In this document: piece by piece, positions 1 through 7,915 of the stretch | Layout of the letters: every line of letters begins with the position of its first letter | Position numbering within the stretch: position 1 is the first letter of the stretch | NCBI GenBank assembly: GCA_949744025.1 | Contig: CATJWA010000169.1 | Location: 1 to 17,387 of the forward strand | Reading direction: 5' to 3' | Source of the DNA: an uncultured Eubacteriales bacterium | Lineage (GTDB): Bacteria; Bacillota; Clostridia; Oscillospirales; Oscillospiraceae | DNA: 17,387 nt | Position numbers and translations under genes: made by a program | Notes under the pieces: generated by a model | Databases searched by the model: none | Seen by the model: only the letters and a program-made list of their open reading frames with translations | What the model was told of the DNA's origin: nothing

Positions 1-1002
1 ACGCACTACTACGGCGGGGTAAAGAAATACCAGTGGGTGGCAATTCCTCTTGAGCTGCACGGCGTTGTTTCTCTCAAAAACGGGGAGACGGTGGAGGTCG
101 TGATAGGCAGGGACCGTGACGAGCCGCAGTTTGTGATAACGGACCTTCTGCCGCACCTGGCTGCGGACCAGTACAAAAAGCGCGCAAACGAGATAATTCC
201 CGGCGAGAGCCTGAATGTTCTCATAGGCAGCCAGCCCTATGACGACGAGGGCAAGGAGCGGGTAAAGCTGGCGGTTATGAGCATATTGAACGACAGCTAC
301 GGAATAACCGAGGAGGACTTCCTATCCGCCGAGCTTGAGGTTGTGCCGGGCTTCGACGTGCGGGATATCGGACTGGACAGGAGTCTCATCGGCGGCTACG
401 GCCACGACGACCGTGTGTGCGCCTTTGCCGAGCTTCAGGCGATATTTGACACCGAAAATCCCGAGACTACGGCGGTGTGCATTTTGGCGGACAAGGAGGA
501 GATAGGCTCGGAGGGCACAAGCGGTATGCAGAGCGCGGCCTTTGAGTGCTTCATGGAGGACCTGTGCAGCGCTCAGGGCACAAGCCTTCGACGCTGCTTT
601 GAAAAGAGCCTGTGTATCTCGGCGGATGTGTGCAACGCATTTGACCCGAATTTCCCCGAGGTCAGCGAAAAGCGCAACAACGCAAAAATCAATTATGGCA
701 TGGGTATCTGTAAATACACGGGCTCCCGCGGAAAGTCCGGCACCAACGACGCCGACGCGGAAACCGTCGGCAGGCTGCGGGGCATCTTCGCGGACGCGGG
801 CGTTGTCTGGCAGATGGCGGAGCTCGGCAAGGTGGACCAGGGCGGCGGCGGCACCGTGGCGGTGTACATGGCAAAGCGCAATATCAGCACGATTGATGCG
901 GGTGTGCCGGTGCTGAGTATGCACGCGCCGTTTGAGCTCGTGGCAAAATTTGACTGTTATATGACATATAAGGGAGTCAGAGCGGTCTACGAGAAAAACT
1001 AA
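1..1002 (+). CDS. M18 family aminopeptidase (5'-truncated by window edge)
   Basis: This is a zinc metallo-aminopeptidase of family M18, cytosolic enzymes that remove N-terminal residues from peptides. The frame is open from base 1 (it reads THYYGGVKKYQW...), so the GTG at 37 is internal and the true start lies upstream. With 333 residues visible against roughly 460 usual for the family, about the first quarter is missing, including the first metal-binding His motif. Visible M18 landmarks are GGYGHDDRVCAF (bridging Asp, near 391-426), DKEEIGSEGTSGMQS (catalytic and metal-binding Glu pair, near 490-534) and the C-terminal SMHAPFE (metal His, near 916-936). A strong hairpin terminator follows the TAA stop directly. 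The specificity (aspartyl or broader) cannot be decided here. The family call is secure and the subfamily is not. Confidence 0.9.
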   Translation, partial: THYYGGVKKYQWVAIPLELHGVVSLKNGETVEVVIGRDRDEPQFVITDLLPHLAADQYKKRANEIIPGESLNVLIGSQPYDDEGKERVKLAVMSILNDSYGITEEDFLSAELEVVPGFDVRDIGLDRSLIGGYGHDDRVCAFAELQAIFDTENPETTAVCILADKEEIGSEGTSGMQSAAFECFMEDLCSAQGTSLRRCFEKSLCISADVCNAFDPNFPEVSEKRNNAKINYGMGICKYTGSRGKSGTNDADAETVGRLRGIFADAGVVWQMAELGKVDQGGGGTVAVYMAKRNISTIDAGVPVLSMHAPFELVAKFDCYMTYKGVRAVYEKN

Positions 1003-1003
1003 T

Positions 1004-1058
1004 AAAAAATCCCCTATTCGCAAAGACTAACAAAAATTGCGGATAGGGGGATTTTTTG
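1004..1058 (+). terminator. Rho-independent terminator overlapping the next gene's ribosome site
   Basis: The 5' arm at 1004-1023 (AAAAAATCCCC then TATTCGCAA) pairs with 1037-1057 (TTGCGGATAGGGGG then ATTTTTT), with one bulged G and one G-T wobble. The loop is 1024-1036, and the 3' arm ends in a T run. It sits immediately after the aminopeptidase stop. The G run of the 3' arm (AGGGGG, 1045-1050) is also the only plausible ribosome site for the GTG start at 1058. Confidence 0.85.
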
Positions 1059-1726
1059 TGGACGAGAACGAGCTCAAGCAGCTAACCGAGCTGGGCAGTG
1101 CTGAAACCGGAGGGGAAAAGGCGCAGATTCACTGCCTGACTATAATCGGCCAGGTGGAGGGGCATCAGGTGCTGCCGGAGGACAGCAAGAGCACAAAGTA
1201 CGAGCACGTTATGCCGCTTATCGCGGCGATAGAGGAGTCAAAGGAGATAGGGGCGCTGCTTATCATGCTCAACACCGTCGGCGGCGACGTGGATGCGGGG
1301 CTGGGCATAGCCGAGCTGATTGCCGGCATGACAAAGCCCACGGCCTCGCTGGTGCTCGGCGGCGGGCACTCCATAGGCGTTCCGCTGGCAGTGGCGGCAA
1401 AGAAAAGCTTTATCGCGCCCTCGGCGGCGATGATGATACATCCCGTGCGTATGACGGGTGTTGTGATAGGCGTGTCGCAGACCTACAATTATTTCGAGCA
1501 GATGCAGGAGCGCATAGTCGGCTTTGTCACCGCGCACTCGCGCATTGAGCGTGAGAAGCTCATGCGGTATATGCTGACTACCGACGAGCTGGCCAACGAC
1601 GTCGGCAGCGTGATATCCGGCAAAGAGGCGGTTGAGTGCGGGCTGATAGACAGCATCGGCAGCCTGTCCGACGCACTGGCGTATCTGCATGGGGAGATAG
1701 ACAGGGCTGCGGGCGAGGAAAAATGA
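1058..1726 (+). CDS. ClpP-fold serine protease, TepA-like
   Basis: The 222-residue product belongs to the ClpP/crotonase-fold peptidases and most resembles the translocation-enhancing TepA group. These are cytoplasmic ATPase-independent proteins reported in Bacillus to affect protein export. The visible signature is GGGHSIGVPLA with the likely nucleophile Ser105, MMIHPVRM with His128, and a C-terminal NDVGSVISGKEAVECGLIDSIG with Asp181 as candidate third residue, followed by the ClpP-like 'EAVECGLID' block. I chose GTG 1058 because AGGGGG lies 7 nt upstream. The in-frame TTG at 1037 lies within the terminator stem and has no ribosome site. No separate promoter was found, so expression may depend on read-through of the aminopeptidase terminator. 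There is no signal peptide or membrane segment. The fold call is secure, the TepA assignment less so. Confidence 0.8.
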   Translation: MDENELKQLTELGSAETGGEKAQIHCLTIIGQVEGHQVLPEDSKSTKYEHVMPLIAAIEESKEIGALLIMLNTVGGDVDAGLGIAELIAGMTKPTASLVLGGGHSIGVPLAVAAKKSFIAPSAAMMIHPVRMTGVVIGVSQTYNYFEQMQERIVGFVTAHSRIEREKLMRYMLTTDELANDVGSVISGKEAVECGLIDSIGSLSDALAYLHGEIDRAAGEEK

Positions 1727-1727
1727 A

Positions 1728-1755
1728 AAATCCCGCGGGATATCCCGCGGGATTT
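1728..1755. terminator. Perfect palindrome, bidirectional terminator between convergent genes
   Basis: A 28-bp perfect inverted repeat: AAATCCCGCGGG, ATAT, then CCCGCGGGATTT. It starts one base after the stop of the protease gene and ends two bases before the stop of the opposing lipoprotein gene. The GC-rich stem with flanking A/T runs on both sides suits termination in both directions. The flanking T run is only 3 nt on the plus side and 5 nt on the minus side (AAAAA at 1726-1730). Confidence 0.75.
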
Positions 1756-1757
1756 GC

Positions 1758-2252
1758 TTACGCGCTGACGGTGAACTCCGCGCTGAGGTAGTATTTGGGC
1801 AAGCCGGAGGCCGACGGGGCGGACTCGTCCGAGAGTACCTCGATTATGAAACGGTAATCGCCGGGCTCAAGCTGGCCGTAGGACCACTCCCAGTCGTATT
1901 CGGCTGTGTCCACGGGGGTGGTCTCCGGATTGCAGACGCTCCCCGTCGCGCGGGGGATACGTATGTCGAGCGATGGGCCTCCGGAAATATCGAGTTTACT
2001 GTCCAGAGCGTACCAGTGACGGCCGTCGGTTTGTTCTATGCAGTAGGACAGGCCGCGTATAAGGTCCTCGCGTCCTGCGGCGTTGTAGAAGCTTATCCGC
2101 GCGCCAGTGGGCATCGCGGACTCGACCTCGAGCCACACGCCGTCGAGGGTGTTTACCTCGTTGTATGGCGAGCGAGCGCCCATTGAGCCGCAGGCACACA
2201 GGAGCAGAAGCAGGAGCGCGGCGGCCGTCAGACGAAAAAGCCGTTTCCGCAT
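1758..2252 (-). CDS. Small lipoprotein, probable Ig-like domain
   Basis: A 164-residue exported lipoprotein of unknown role. The N-terminus MRKRLFRLTAAALLLLLLCACGS is a type II signal peptide with a lipobox ending LLCAC, so the mature protein should be anchored to the outer face of the membrane by a Cys near residue 19 or 21. The remaining ~140 residues have the pattern of a small beta-sandwich. They carry a WLEVESAMPTGARISFYN strand pair and a C-terminal WSYGQLEPGDYRFIIEV strand, which resembles the bacterial Ig-like domains of short Firmicute lipoproteins. GAGGTG about 9 nt upstream supports the ATG at 2252. It is convergent with the protease gene and divergent from the topoisomerase operon, so it is probably a single-gene unit. 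The lipoprotein call is firm and the Ig-like call is inference. Confidence 0.75.
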   Translation of the reverse strand: MRKRLFRLTAAALLLLLLCACGSMGARSPYNEVNTLDGVWLEVESAMPTGARISFYNAAGREDLIRGLSYCIEQTDGRHWYALDSKLDISGGPSLDIRIPRATGSVCNPETTPVDTAEYDWEWSYGQLEPGDYRFIIEVLSDESAPSASGLPKYYLSAEFTVSA

Positions 2253-2291
2253 TTATACGCACCTCACGGGAAATTTTCACGTCAACAGTCT

Positions 2292-2320
2292 ATCATATAT
2301 TTTGGGAAAAAGCAAATCCA
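2292..2320 (-). promoter_or_regulatory. Weak candidate promoter for the lipoprotein gene
   Basis: On the minus strand TATGAT (2292-2297) is a good -10, with a poor -35 match (TGGATT) 17 nt upstream. It predicts a leader of about 30 nt before the GAGGTG ribosome site. It is offered only because nothing better lies upstream of this gene. Confidence 0.3.
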
Positions 2321-2338
2321 TGCCGACCTTAATCACTC

Positions 2339-2367
2339 TTGCTTTTTATGTACAAATGGATTATACT
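2339..2367 (+). promoter_or_regulatory. Sigma-A type promoter of the topoisomerase operon
   Basis: TTGCTT (2339-2344), a 17-nt spacer and TATACT (2362-2367) lie in AT-rich DNA between divergent genes. The predicted start near 2374 gives a leader of about 80 nt before the ATG at 2456. No other strong promoter is seen before the run of five co-oriented genes. Confidence 0.7.
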
Positions 2368-2455
2368 AAATAAATTAAGCCTGAAAATAAATATGTACCA
2401 GATATTGTGACAGGTTCTTACATAAACTCGCTGGAAAAGGAGAGCAAACCCGCCG

Positions 2456-4453
2456 ATGACACAAGCAAGGACACAGCAGTACGGAAACGAGAGCATCTCA
2501 CAGCTCAAGGGAGCGGACCGCGTGCGCAAGCGCCCGGGCGTCATATTCGGCTCGGACGGGCTCGACGGCTGCGAGCACGCGGTGTTTGAGATTCTCTCAA
2601 ACGCCATAGACGAGGCCAGAGAGGGCTTCGGCAGCCTGATAACCGTGACAAGCTATGAGGACAACAGCATAGAGGTGGAGGACTTCGGCCGCGGCTGCCC
2701 TGTTGACTGGAACGAGAAGGAAAAGCGCTGGAACTGGGAGCTGGTTTTCTGTGAGCTTTACGCCGGAGGCAAGTACGCCAACGAGCAGGGAGAAAACTAC
2801 GAGTACTCTCTCGGGCTCAACGGCCTGGGCTCCTGTGCCACGCAGTACAGCTCGGAGTTTTTCGACGCGGAGATTTACCGCGACGGTTTTCGCTATGAGC
2901 TGCATTTTAAGAAGGGCAATGTCGTTGGCAAAAAGGGCAAGGAGCTTTTCAAAGAGCCGGCGGACCGCAAAAAGACCGGCTCGCGCTTTCACTGGAAGCC
3001 GGACATTGAGGTATTTACCGATATAAACATACCGCGCGAGTATTTTCAGGACGTGCTGCGCCGGCGGGCGGTTGTCAACGCGGGCGTGACCTTTCGTTTT
3101 CGCCGGCAGAATGGCTCAAGGTTCGAGACAGAGGAATTTAAGTATGAAAACGGCATAAGCGACTATGTCTCCGAGATAGCGGGGGAGAACGCTCTGACCC
3201 TGCCGTACTACATCGAGACCGAGCGCCGCGGACGCGACCGCGAGGACAAGCCCGAGTACAAGGTGCGCCTGAGTGCCGCCTTCTGCTTTTCCAACACGGT
3301 AAACCGCATTGAGTATTACCACAACTCAAGCTGGCTTGAGCACGGCGGCGCGCCGGAAAAGGCAGCGAAAAATGCTTTCGTCTACGCTTTGGACGCTTAT
3401 ATCAAAAAAACAGGAAAGTACCAGAAAAGCGAGAGCAAAATAAGCTTTCAGGATGTGCAGGATTGTCTGATACTTGTCACCAACTGCTTCTCCACACAGA
3501 CCTCATATGAAAACCAGACGAAGAAGTCAATAACCAACCGCTTTATTCAGGAGGCGATGACGGACTTTTTCAAGGAGAAGCTGGAGATATACTTCATCGA
3601 GAACAAGGCCGACGCCGAGCGCATTGCCGAACAGGTGCTCATTAACAAGCGCAGCCGCGAGCAGGCGGAGAAGGCGCGGCTGAACATCAAAAAAAAGCTG
3701 ACCGGCAGCGTGGACATCGCAAACCGCGTGGCCAAGTTTGTGGACTGCCGCTCAAAGGACCTGGCGAAGCGCGAGATATTCATTGTCGAGGGCGATTCCG
3801 CTCTCGGAGCCTGCAAGCAGAGCCGCAATGCGGAGTTTCAGGGCCTGATGCCAGTGCGTGGCAAGATATTAAACTGCCTGAAAGCGGATTACGCGCGTAT
3901 TTTCAAAAGCGAGATTATAATCGACCTGCTGAAGGTGCTCGGCTGCGGAGTTGAGGTGGAGAGCAAGAGAAACAAGGACATCGGCGGCTTTGATTTGGAA
4001 AGCCTGCGCTGGAACAAGGTGATAATCTGCACCGACGCAGATGTGGACGGCTTCCAGATTCGCACGCTGATACTGACCATGCTCTACCGCCTGACGCCCA
4101 CGCTTATACGCGAGGGCTATGTGTACATCGCCGAGACACCACTTTATGAAATTGAGAGCAGGGGAAAGACCTGGTTTGCCTACTCCGAGAAGGAGAAGGC
4201 CGAGGTGCTCGCAAAGCTTGACGGAGCCAAATGCAGCATAAACCGCAGTAAGGGACTGGGTGAAAACGACCCGGAGATGATGTGGCTGACGACCATGAAT
4301 CCGGAGACCCGCCGTCTCATCAAGGTCATGCCCGAGGACGTGGAGCGCACCGCGCGCATGTTTGACCTGCTGCTGGGCGACGACCTGAGCGGACGCAAGA
4401 CGCACATCTCCGAAAACGGCTACAAATTCCTTGACCTGGCGGACATATCGTGA
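2456..4453 (+). CDS. Type IIA topoisomerase subunit B, divergent GyrB/ParE-like
   Basis: This is the ATPase and Toprim subunit of a type IIA DNA topoisomerase (gyrase or topoisomerase IV class), which acts with the A subunit two genes downstream. Of 665 residues, the GHKL ATPase part shows EILSNAIDEA (Asn49), EDFGRGCPV (Asp76), LGLNGLGSCATQ (ATP lid near 119-130) and the transducer NQTKKS with Lys356. The Toprim part shows FIVEGDSALGACKQSRN (Glu445), PVRGKILN, TDADVDG (Asp527, 529, 531) and RSKGLGEND. Several of these differ from the usual GyrB/ParE forms (EGDSAGGSAKQGRD, GLHGVG, DNGRGIP, TDADVDGAHI). The enzyme is therefore a divergent relative, with its metal-binding residues intact. AAAGGAGAG about 12 nt upstream supports the ATG. 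It is probably the lineage's topoisomerase IV, but a third, specialised enzyme is also possible. Confidence 0.88.
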   Translation: MTQARTQQYGNESISQLKGADRVRKRPGVIFGSDGLDGCEHAVFEILSNAIDEAREGFGSLITVTSYEDNSIEVEDFGRGCPVDWNEKEKRWNWELVFCELYAGGKYANEQGENYEYSLGLNGLGSCATQYSSEFFDAEIYRDGFRYELHFKKGNVVGKKGKELFKEPADRKKTGSRFHWKPDIEVFTDINIPREYFQDVLRRRAVVNAGVTFRFRRQNGSRFETEEFKYENGISDYVSEIAGENALTLPYYIETERRGRDREDKPEYKVRLSAAFCFSNTVNRIEYYHNSSWLEHGGAPEKAAKNAFVYALDAYIKKTGKYQKSESKISFQDVQDCLILVTNCFSTQTSYENQTKKSITNRFIQEAMTDFFKEKLEIYFIENKADAERIAEQVLINKRSREQAEKARLNIKKKLTGSVDIANRVAKFVDCRSKDLAKREIFIVEGDSALGACKQSRNAEFQGLMPVRGKILNCLKADYARIFKSEIIIDLLKVLGCGVEVESKRNKDIGGFDLESLRWNKVIICTDADVDGFQIRTLILTMLYRLTPTLIREGYVYIAETPLYEIESRGKTWFAYSEKEKAEVLAKLDGAKCSINRSKGLGENDPEMMWLTTMNPETRRLIKVMPEDVERTARMFDLLLGDDLSGRKTHISENGYKFLDLADIS

Positions 4454-4480
4454 AATGAAAGATAAACGGAGGACAGACAG

Positions 4481-4768
4481 ATGAAATTTGAAACCGCGAA
4501 AAATCTTGTAAAGGGATTTCTTATCGCCGGAATCGTGTGCTGTGTGGCGGCTATGCTGACGGGCACCAACGGTTCTGCCGCCAGCTATTACCTGGGCATG
4601 GGCGCGATAGGCTGTATTATAATGTGCCTTTTCTTCGTGGCCGCGGGACTGAAGTGCCCATGGTGCGGCAAGCGCATAATCAGGCGCTGCCTCGTGCTGA
4701 AGGTATGTCCATACTGCCACAGGGACCTGACTACAGGCGAGAGGAAAAAGGGGAAAAAGGCGAGATAA
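4481..4768 (+). CDS. Small membrane protein with C-terminal zinc ribbon
   Basis: A 95-residue protein not recognised as a named family. Two hydrophobic segments (about residues 10-28 and 37-56) are followed at once by a compact zinc-ribbon pattern, CPWCGKR (Cys59, Cys62) and CPYCHRD (Cys76, Cys79, with His80), and a very basic tail ending GERKKGKKAR. The layout predicts a membrane anchor with a cytoplasmic zinc knuckle and a positively charged end. GGAGGA lies 7 nt before the ATG. The gene sits 27 nt after the topoisomerase B subunit and 23 nt before the A subunit, so all three should be co-transcribed. That position hints at a link with the topoisomerase, such as DNA or membrane tethering, but the sequence does not prove it. 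Confidence 0.8.
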   Translation: MKFETAKNLVKGFLIAGIVCCVAAMLTGTNGSAASYYLGMGAIGCIIMCLFFVAAGLKCPWCGKRIIRRCLVLKVCPYCHRDLTTGERKKGKKAR

Positions 4769-4791
4769 ACGCTTAAGGACGGAGCAAGTTT

Positions 4792-7038
4792 ATGGCAAAG
4801 AAGAAAACAGAGGACAGGAGCGCACAACGTCCGGCGGCCCCGAACGTTATGGGTCTGAACGCAAAAGTGCTTGAACAGCCGATAACAGAGACGCTGGAGC
4901 AAAACTATATGCCGTACGCCATGAGCGTGATAGTCTCGCGAGCGATACCGGAGATTGACGGCTTTAAGCCCAGCCACCGCAAGCTGCTGTACACCATGTA
5001 CAAGATGGGTCTGCTGACCGGTGCGCGGACAAAAAGCGCGAACATTGTCGGCCAGACGATGCGCCTGAACCCACATGGCGACGCAGCGATATATGAGACT
5101 ATGGTGCGCCTTGCCAGGGGCAACGAGGCGCTTTTGACGCCATTTGTTGACTCTAAGGGCAACTTCGGCAAGGTCTATTCCCGCGACATGGCCTACGCCG
5201 CGTCGCGCTATACGGAGGCCAAGCTCTCGGCAATATGCGCGGAGCTTTTCCGCGATATTGACAAGGAAACAGTTGATTTTGTGGACAACTACGACGGCAG
5301 CATGACCGAGCCGACCCTGTTTCCGACGACCTTTCCAAACGTGCTGGTGTCGTCGAACATGGGCATTGCCGTCGGCATGGCCAGCCAGATTTGCGGCTTT
5401 AATCTCGCCGAGGTCTGCCGCACCACAGCGGAATATATAAAAGATTCGGAGTTTGATATCCTCTCGACCATGCCTGCGCCGGACTTTCCGACAGGCGGGG
5501 AGATAATATACGATGCGCAGGAGATGGCGGAGATTTACCGCACGGGCCGCGGCAGCTTCAAGGTACGCGCGCGCTGGCGGCATCTTCCGAAGGAAAATGT
5601 AATTGAGATTTACGAGATACCTTACAGCACCACGGTCGAGGCGATAATCGACAAGGCCGCGGAGCTGATAAAGGCCGGCAAGCTCAAGGAAATTTCCGAT
5701 ATGCGCGACGAGACGGATTTGTCGGGACTTAAGATAGCCATTGACCTCAAGCGGGGGACGGACCCGGAAAAACTCATGCAGAAGCTGTTCCGTTCCACGC
5801 CGCTGATGGACTCCTTCGGCTGCAACTTCAATATACTCATTGCCGGATATCCCCGCGTAATGGGCGTGCGGGAGATACTTGACGAGTGGACCGCCTGGCG
5901 CACCGACTGCGTGAAGCGTCGGGTTTTCCACGACCTGACCAGGAAAAAGGAAAAGCTGCATCTTCTCAACGGCCTGAAAAAGATTCTTCTTGATATCGAC
6001 AAGGCCATCGCAATAATACGCAATACCGAGCGCGAGGCGGATGTGGTGCCTAACCTGATGATAGGCTTTGGTATTGACCAGATTCAGGCCGAGTATGTTG
6101 CGGAGATACGTCTGCGCAACATAAACAGGGAGTATATTCTCAAGCGCGTGGAGGAGACGCAGGCGCTTGAAAAGGATATAGCCGAGCTCGAGGATATACT
6201 TGCCAGCCGCCGCAGAGTGCGCAAAATAATAATAGACGAGCTGGAACAGGTAGAGAAAAAGTACGGTGAGGCGCGCAGAACCGGCATTGTATATGCAAGC
6301 GAGGTGCAGGAATACTCCGAGCAGGAGAGCGTGGAGGACTACCCTGTAACGCTGTTTCTCTCTCGCGGCGGCTATTTCAAGAAGATTACCCCGCAGTCTC
6401 TGCGCATGAGCGGGGAGCAAAAGTACAAAGAGGACGACGGGCCCATGCAGTCCTTTGAGTGCACCAACCGCTCGGAGCTGCTGTTCTTTACGGACCGTCA
6501 GCAGGTGTATAAGGCGCGTGTAAGCGACTTCGAGGATGGAAAGGCCAGCCTCCTGGGTGTTTACCTGCCGTCACAGCTGGGGATGGACGAGGGCGAGGGC
6601 GTGCTTCATATGCTCTGTCCGGGCGATTACTCAGGGCAGCTTCTGCTGTTCTTTGAAAACGGCAAGGCCGCTCGCATACCGGTGGAGGCCTATGCCACCA
6701 AGACGAATAGAAAGCGCCTGACCGGCGCATATTCGGATAAGAGCCCTCTGCGCTGCGTGCTTGAGCTGACAGGTGAACGGGAGCTGGCGGTGTTTACGAC
6801 TGAGGGCAGAGCTTTGGTGTTTTCCACGGCGCTTTTGCAGCCCAAAACCAGCAGGACGACTCAGGGCGTGAGTATTATCAGCCTTAAGCCGAAATACCGC
6901 CTTGATTATGTGAGGCCGCTGGAGGAGACCACAATTAAAAATGTCTCCCGCTACCGCGTTCGCAGTCTGCCAGCCGCCGGAGCGCTTCTGCGTGACGAGG
7001 ACAGGGGAGAGCAGCAGCTTTCTATGATGGAGGAGTAA
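4792..7038 (+). CDS. Type IIA topoisomerase subunit A, ParC/GyrA-like
   Basis: The DNA breakage-reunion subunit, partner of the B subunit upstream. In 748 residues, the winged-helix part has FKPSHRKLLYTMY (60-70), the quinolone region PHGDAAIYETMVR (94-106) and the active-site AASRYTE with Tyr140 preceded by Arg139. A coiled-coil/tower region rich in charged residues follows (about 400-490), then a C-terminal beta-pinwheel (about 510-710) with SRGGYFKK and TTQGVSII repeats. No QRRGGKG-type GyrA box is visible, which favours a topoisomerase IV-like decatenase over a supercoiling gyrase. The Ser83-equivalent is Ala98 and the Asp87-equivalent is Glu102. GGAGC about 9 nt upstream supports the ATG. 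The family and subunit are clear; gyrase versus topoisomerase IV remains an inference. Confidence 0.9.
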   Translation: MAKKKTEDRSAQRPAAPNVMGLNAKVLEQPITETLEQNYMPYAMSVIVSRAIPEIDGFKPSHRKLLYTMYKMGLLTGARTKSANIVGQTMRLNPHGDAAIYETMVRLARGNEALLTPFVDSKGNFGKVYSRDMAYAASRYTEAKLSAICAELFRDIDKETVDFVDNYDGSMTEPTLFPTTFPNVLVSSNMGIAVGMASQICGFNLAEVCRTTAEYIKDSEFDILSTMPAPDFPTGGEIIYDAQEMAEIYRTGRGSFKVRARWRHLPKENVIEIYEIPYSTTVEAIIDKAAELIKAGKLKEISDMRDETDLSGLKIAIDLKRGTDPEKLMQKLFRSTPLMDSFGCNFNILIAGYPRVMGVREILDEWTAWRTDCVKRRVFHDLTRKKEKLHLLNGLKKILLDIDKAIAIIRNTEREADVVPNLMIGFGIDQIQAEYVAEIRLRNINREYILKRVEETQALEKDIAELEDILASRRRVRKIIIDELEQVEKKYGEARRTGIVYASEVQEYSEQESVEDYPVTLFLSRGGYFKKITPQSLRMSGEQKYKEDDGPMQSFECTNRSELLFFTDRQQVYKARVSDFEDGKASLLGVYLPSQLGMDEGEGVLHMLCPGDYSGQLLLFFENGKAARIPVEAYATKTNRKRLTGAYSDKSPLRCVLELTGERELAVFTTEGRALVFSTALLQPKTSRTTQGVSIISLKPKYRLDYVRPLEETTIKNVSRYRVRSLPAAGALLRDEDRGEQQLSMMEE

Positions 7039-7049
7039 CACAGTAGAAA

Positions 7050-7913
7050 ATGAATAAAAGCATACTTTCGCATACTCTCACGTATGGAAAGATAGTGTTG
7101 GGCTCGGTGCTGTACGCCGCCGGCTTTCAGTTTTTCACCTACCCGAACTCAATCATTACCGGCGGAGTGACGGGTATTGCGATGATAATAAACTACCTTA
7201 CCTCGCTGCCCGTCGGCGTGCTGAGCATTGTTATGAACATTCCGCTTTTCGCCGTGTCGTGGAAGCGCTTCGGCGCGCACTTCATGGTTTCATCCTTCGT
7301 GGGAATGATGCTCTGCTCGGTGCTGGTGGACGTTTTCAGCACCGTAGACTTTGCCGCGACGAACCAGCCGCTGCTTGCGGCCATATATGGCGGCATAATC
7401 AAGGGCTTTGGGCTGGGAATCATTTATACCACGGGGGCGACCACGGGCGGCGTGGACATTGTTGCCAAGTTCCTGCGTGTGAAGTACCAGCACATCAACT
7501 TCGGCACTATTATCCTGCTGCTGGACGCTGTGATAATCTTTGCCTTTGCTCTTATTTTCAGGCGTTATGACAGCGCAATGTACTCGATAATCTTCATGTT
7601 TATAAGCTCTAAGGTCATAGACTTCGTGCTCTATGGCGCGGTGAACAGTAAGGTCTGCTATGTAATAACGGACAACAGCGTGGAGATAAAAAACGCGATA
7701 GTCGGGGAGCTCAAGCGCGGCGTGACCTTCATTCACGGAGAAGGCGCCTGGTCCGGAAAAGAAAAGGACATTATCCTGTGCGTGATAAAGTCACGTCAGA
7801 TAGTTGAGCTCAAGCGCATAATCAAGGAGCTTGACGCGGGAGCGTTCCTGATAGTCAGCGACTCGCGTGAGGTATTCGGCAACGGATTTACCTATATAGG
7901 CGACGACAAGTAA
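7050..7913 (+). CDS. YitT family membrane protein (DUF161 + DUF2179)
   Basis: A 287-residue integral membrane protein of the YitT family, widespread in Firmicutes and without a settled function. About five or six membrane segments occupy residues 10-200, with the family blocks GFQFFTYPNSIITGGVTGIA near the N-terminus and GGIIKGFGLGIIYTTGATTGGVDI in the middle. The C-terminal ~75 residues (GVTFIHGEGAWSGKEKD..LCVIKSRQIVELKRIIKELD) form the soluble DUF2179 domain, a GlnB-like cytoplasmic fold. The start lies 11 nt after the topoisomerase stop. The GGAGGAG upstream (7029-7035) overlaps the end of that gene at a slightly long spacing of 14 nt, so translation may be coupled. Confidence 0.9.
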   Translation: MNKSILSHTLTYGKIVLGSVLYAAGFQFFTYPNSIITGGVTGIAMIINYLTSLPVGVLSIVMNIPLFAVSWKRFGAHFMVSSFVGMMLCSVLVDVFSTVDFAATNQPLLAAIYGGIIKGFGLGIIYTTGATTGGVDIVAKFLRVKYQHINFGTIILLLDAVIIFAFALIFRRYDSAMYSIIFMFISSKVIDFVLYGAVNSKVCYVITDNSVEIKNAIVGELKRGVTFIHGEGAWSGKEKDIILCVIKSRQIVELKRIIKELDAGAFLIVSDSREVFGNGFTYIGDDK

Positions 7914-7915
7914 GC

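Noticed and set aside
1037..1057. Upstream TTG start for the TepA-like protease
   Set aside because: It lies inside the terminator stem with no ribosome site. GTG 1058 has AGGGGG 7 nt upstream.
4588..6420. A 610-codon open frame on the minus strand opposite the topoisomerase A gene
   Set aside because: It is antisense to a gene with clear family motifs, its translation has no recognisable domain and odd composition, and there is no fitting ribosome site. It is a codon-bias shadow.
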